DNA of 64,000 nt from Isochrysis galbana (lineage: Eukaryota > Haptophyta > Isochrysidales > Isochrysidaceae): positions 1,520,979-1,584,978 of the forward strand of contig CM030934.1 in NCBI GenBank assembly GCA_018136815.1, given 5' to 3'. A model generated the notes under the pieces. It did no database searches. It was not told the DNA's origin and worked only from the letters and a program-made list of their open reading frames with translations. The position numbers and the translations under genes are program-made. Shown here piece by piece: positions 61,567 through 64,000 of the stretch (its first letter is position 1; each line of letters starts with the position of its first letter).

Positions 61567-62662
61567 GAAAAAAAAAACTTCTTAATAGTCTCGCCGCGCG
61601 CGCGACCCTGCACAGTATCTACGCAGCCACGCCCGCTTCCCTTCCCTCCCCCTCCACCTGCCTTGCGGCTCGTCCCCTCGTGCTCTACCTAGGGGCTGGG
61701 TGTGGTGGGTTTCTAGCGGCAGACGGTGTGTACCGATTCTCGACGGCCTGGTTCTCACCTTCCTCCTGTGCCATCGGGCTACCGGCTGATGTGTGTTTGT
61801 TTTTTGTGCTGGGCGTCAGGCAACTGTGGTCATTGTGACTAAGGTCTGTCGTCGGTTGGTCGGCTCGCGACTAGCGGCTAGGGGTCGCTTGGTTAGGCAA
61901 GACGCTCTGCTATGTTGAGGGCTTTCGCTACCAGTGATAGATTCGTGTTCATTACCAGGGCGCCTTTGTTGTTAGTTGAAAAGACGGGGGCGCTGAGGTC
62001 GTGTGGAGATTTGATTTTCGGCTTTCTTCCCTGGGTGGCCTTGCGCGTGCGTGCGGTTGAGAAATCGTCCGGAGGTTCACGACCTCTGACGAGGACCGTG
62101 AACCTGCTTAGAACTCTCTCGATAACCGGCACGTGGTGGAAGGTGTGATTTTCAAATTCTACCTTGTAGAAGTCACCAATGATGTATCTCCATGCTATTA
62201 GGTAGAGGGCTTTGAGGCTGTCCGGCGTCGGGGAGTTCGGGTACGCAAATAGTCTGTCTTTGAGTTTTTGAGTCGTCGATCTGTCTTTCGCCGGGGTGTA
62301 TCCCGCTACAGCTTCTATGGTTTGAAATATCGGGAGCGTGGACGGGCACCTAGCTAGGTGCGTCGAGTTCTCTCTGTGTTTCCCGCAGAGCCTACACTTT
62401 GTGGTGACCGCCGCTGTGAATCGGTTGCGCGTACCCAGCCTCCTATGTGTAACGTGTTTAAAATGTAGGTGTTTGTCTGTGTGTTTTAACAGGGGGTGAG
62501 TGTAGAGTTTCGCCACGTGCTTCCACTCGTCGTGCGTCAGGCCAATCTTGCGGGCCCACGCTTCCCGCGCTGACTGAGGTTTGCTGCCGGAGCCGTCTCC
62601 CTTGAGCTCTCGTGTTATATCCGATACGGTGATTTGGTCTAGTTGCGTCTTTTCGCTAAGCA
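61567..62662 (-). mobile_element. LINE D: 5'-truncated LINE
   Basis: Minus strand. Ends in 'ggcgagactattaagaag' plus T tract at the 61567 side. The frame from 62662 to 61893 gives the LINE A C-terminal peptide from 'EKTQLDQITVSDITRELKGD' onwards with few changes, the CCHC knuckle included. The 5' junction is at about 62660, next to a copy of b561 exon DNA. No target duplication could be matched. Confidence 0.88.
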
Positions 62663-62822
62663 GGCGGCTTGCCTTCATTTGGTCTCCTTTCCCTTCCAGT
62701 CTCACCCTACCATGAGCCCCCCCCCGCGAGCACCCCGAAGGAGAGGCCCAGGAGCACCACGTACGCGACGAGAACGGCGTCGCCTTGGCTCGGCATGAGG
62801 GCGCGCCCCGAGAGGGCCTCCT
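62661..62822 (-). pseudogene. Partial copy of the cytochrome b561-type last exon
   Basis: Nearly identical to 63385-63541, including 'GRALMPSQGDAVLVAYVVLL'. The match stops at 'gagagggcct' and no further exon follows, so it is a partial duplication. It abuts LINE D. Confidence 0.85.
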
Positions 62823-62918
62823 TCGACAAGGATTCATTGTGGTGACGTTGGTGAACATCTCGAGGAGACGAGGAGAAAAATAAGTCGTTAGAGGTAGCAC
62901 CCCCCCTCCACCACACTC

Positions 62919-63299
62919 ATGAGGGTTCTGAATGCAGCTATTTCCAGACATTCGAAAAATAAAACGACACAACGTAAAGAATCTGAAGCTAGACGCGTGT
63001 TGCAACATTCGGATGATAATACGTTTCTCAAATCAGTTCCAACACTCATACAATACAAATCGTTGCGAAAAGATATTACGGCTAGGATACAAAGGATTGA
63101 GAAAGCACAAAAAGAAAGATACGTGAAATTAGCAATTAATCTTTGTAAATTAAACCAACTGAATGTACAGGATGTGAATGAATGGCAAACTACCACATTG
63201 AAGGAAAGCAGTATATTCAAAGAGGAATGTCCAGGAGTGGAACTCGGTGGAAGGACCGGGAAGAGCGAGGAGGCGAGGAGCAAGGCGGGCACAGCTTAA
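62919..63299 (+). CDS. Hypothetical AT-rich small protein between the duplicated exons
   Basis: 126 codons from ATG 62919. 'SKNKTTQRKESEARRVLQHS' and 'RIQRIEKAQKERYVKLAINL' predict basic helices, a possible coiled coil. It is AT-richer than both flanks. No family known; the C-terminal 25 codons enter GC-rich DNA and may be non-native. Confidence 0.4.
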   Translation: MRVLNAAISRHSKNKTTQRKESEARRVLQHSDDNTFLKSVPTLIQYKSLRKDITARIQRIEKAQKERYVKLAINLCKLNQLNVQDVNEWQTTTLKESSIFKEECPGVELGGRTGKSEEARSKAGTA

Positions 63300-63421
63300 A
63301 ACTTTGAGGGTTCGAAATTTCACCCATGTAATGTATTAATCATGCTATCGCATAACTCTATGCCATCTTCGCTAGCCTTTAAGGCGGCTTGCCTTCATTT
63401 GGTCTCCTTTCCCTTCCAGTC

Positions 63422-63690
63422 TCACCCTACCATGAGCCCCCCCCCCGCGAGCACCCCGAAGGAGAGGCCCAGGAGCACCACGTACGCGACGAGAACGGCG
63501 TCGCCTTGGCTCGGCATGAGGGCGCGCCCCGAGAGGGCCTGGTAGACGCCCACGCCGAGCACGGCGTAGCCCGTCCCCTTGTGCGCGACCCGCCACACGG
63601 CGCGGCGTGCGGGGCGGGCGCCGGGCATGCCGCGCACGAGCGCGTTGAGCGGCTGCAGCAGGGCGAGCACGCACTCGGGCGCCAGAGAGA
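63422..63690 (-). CDS. Cytochrome b561-domain protein, C-terminal part (continues beyond window)
   Basis: The frame stopping at 63422 reads 'LLQPLNALVRG', 'WRVAHKGTGYAVLGVGVYQA' and 'DAVLVAYVVLLGLSFGVLAG'. This is the pattern of the last helices of the cytochrome b561 fold: 'lQplna.vRp', a haem-ligand histidine in 'w...Hk..GY', then a closing hydrophobic helix. In many eukaryotes the domain follows a DOMON domain and moves electrons across a membrane. Upstream exons lie outside or are obscured in the low-complexity 63690-64000 segment. Only the end is seen, so any fusion is unknown. Confidence 0.7.
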
Positions 63691-64000
63691 GAGCGCGCGC
63701 GCGAGAGAGAGAATCCAAAGCGATGGTCGGAGCGTGTCTTCGCTTTGGATTTTCCCACCCAAACCGCGCGCCCTGCCACCCGCTCTGCCCGCCGCGCCCG
63801 CTCCGCCACCCCCGCCACCCGCGCCCCCATCCCCGCCGTCGCACATGTTGACAAGCAGTGGTGCACGCGGCCGGCTGCGGCGATTGGCGTAGCTGCAAGG
63901 GTGGCATTTGTGAGTGTGATGCTTGGCAAGCCACCCAGTGCAACTGGATCAACACCAAAGCGCCGCCAGCGCGCTCGGTGCCGGCTCGAAGTTGGGCACT

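Noticed and set aside
61567..62662. Target-site duplication around LINE D
   Set aside because: I compared both flanks and found no convincing shared sequence; the 5' junction may have suffered deletion.
61893..63008. A single 371-residue protein joining membrane helices to a LINE domain
   Set aside because: The frame joins the duplicated b561 exon to the 5'-truncated LINE D by chance; the junction at about 62660 is the insertion boundary.

Overview
The window is nuclear DNA from a GC-rich photosynthetic protist. Several genes carry spliceosomal GT-AG introns, and the eukaryotic genes include a light-dependent protochlorophyllide reductase, a SEC24 coat subunit, ARF GTPase, gamma-tubulin complex protein 4 and MCTS1. 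The reductase begins with a hydrophobic leader followed by a transit-like stretch, which would fit a secondary-plastid alga (haptophyte or stramenopile type). That placement is inference; no ribosomal RNA or other marker is present to settle it.

Layout. 0-3 kb: the 3' end of an unknown gene, a possible membrane protein and a frameshifted GNAT-like gene. 3.16-5.28 kb: an internally deleted LINE (LINE A). 6.6-8.5 kb: an EF-hand/MAP kinase fusion. 9-11 kb: hAT remnant and other repeats. 11.5-12.5 kb: a rhodanese-methyltransferase fusion. 14.5-16.6 kb: a long disordered protein. 17-18.7 kb: a short two-exon gene and ARF. 19.4-23.7 kb: decayed transposon, a long CA microsatellite and a 228-bp tandem repeat. 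23.9-25.9 kb: GCP4. 27-29 kb: hAT transposase end and LINE remnants. 29.6-31.6 kb: five-exon POR. 33.3-34.7 kb: a decayed LINE split by a mariner/Stowaway-type element. 37.2-37.7 kb: SET-domain protein. 38.5-41.1 kb: LINE B. 42.7-43.3 kb: MCTS1. 43.6-44.8 kb: a third LINE-like insertion. 45.4-45.7 kb: a small hAT-type element. 45.9-47.6 kb: an AT-rich patch with an aspartyl/asparaginyl hydroxylase. 47.8-51.3 kb: two-exon SEC24. 51.8-53.6 kb: a gene split by a hAT element with perfect 8-bp target duplication. 57.9-59.1 kb: a compact cluster with a poxvirus/NCLDV-type Holliday junction resolvase. 59.9-61.0 kb: OTU protease. 61.6-62.7 kb: LINE D. 63.4 kb to the edge: the end of a cytochrome b561-type gene, partly duplicated.

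The housekeeping genes are not an operon; they are independent islands in a repeat-dense landscape. The main themes are (1) one LINE family whose copies A and B keep both ends and target-site duplications but lack the reverse transcriptase core, and whose sense strand ends in poly(T); (2) a TATA-bearing hairpin at the 5' end of these elements that shows a compensatory base change between copies; (3) at least three classes of DNA transposon nested in LINEs or genes; and (4) two AT-rich or compact patches that look virus-derived. Long G/C homopolymers cluster just upstream of four minus-strand host genes.
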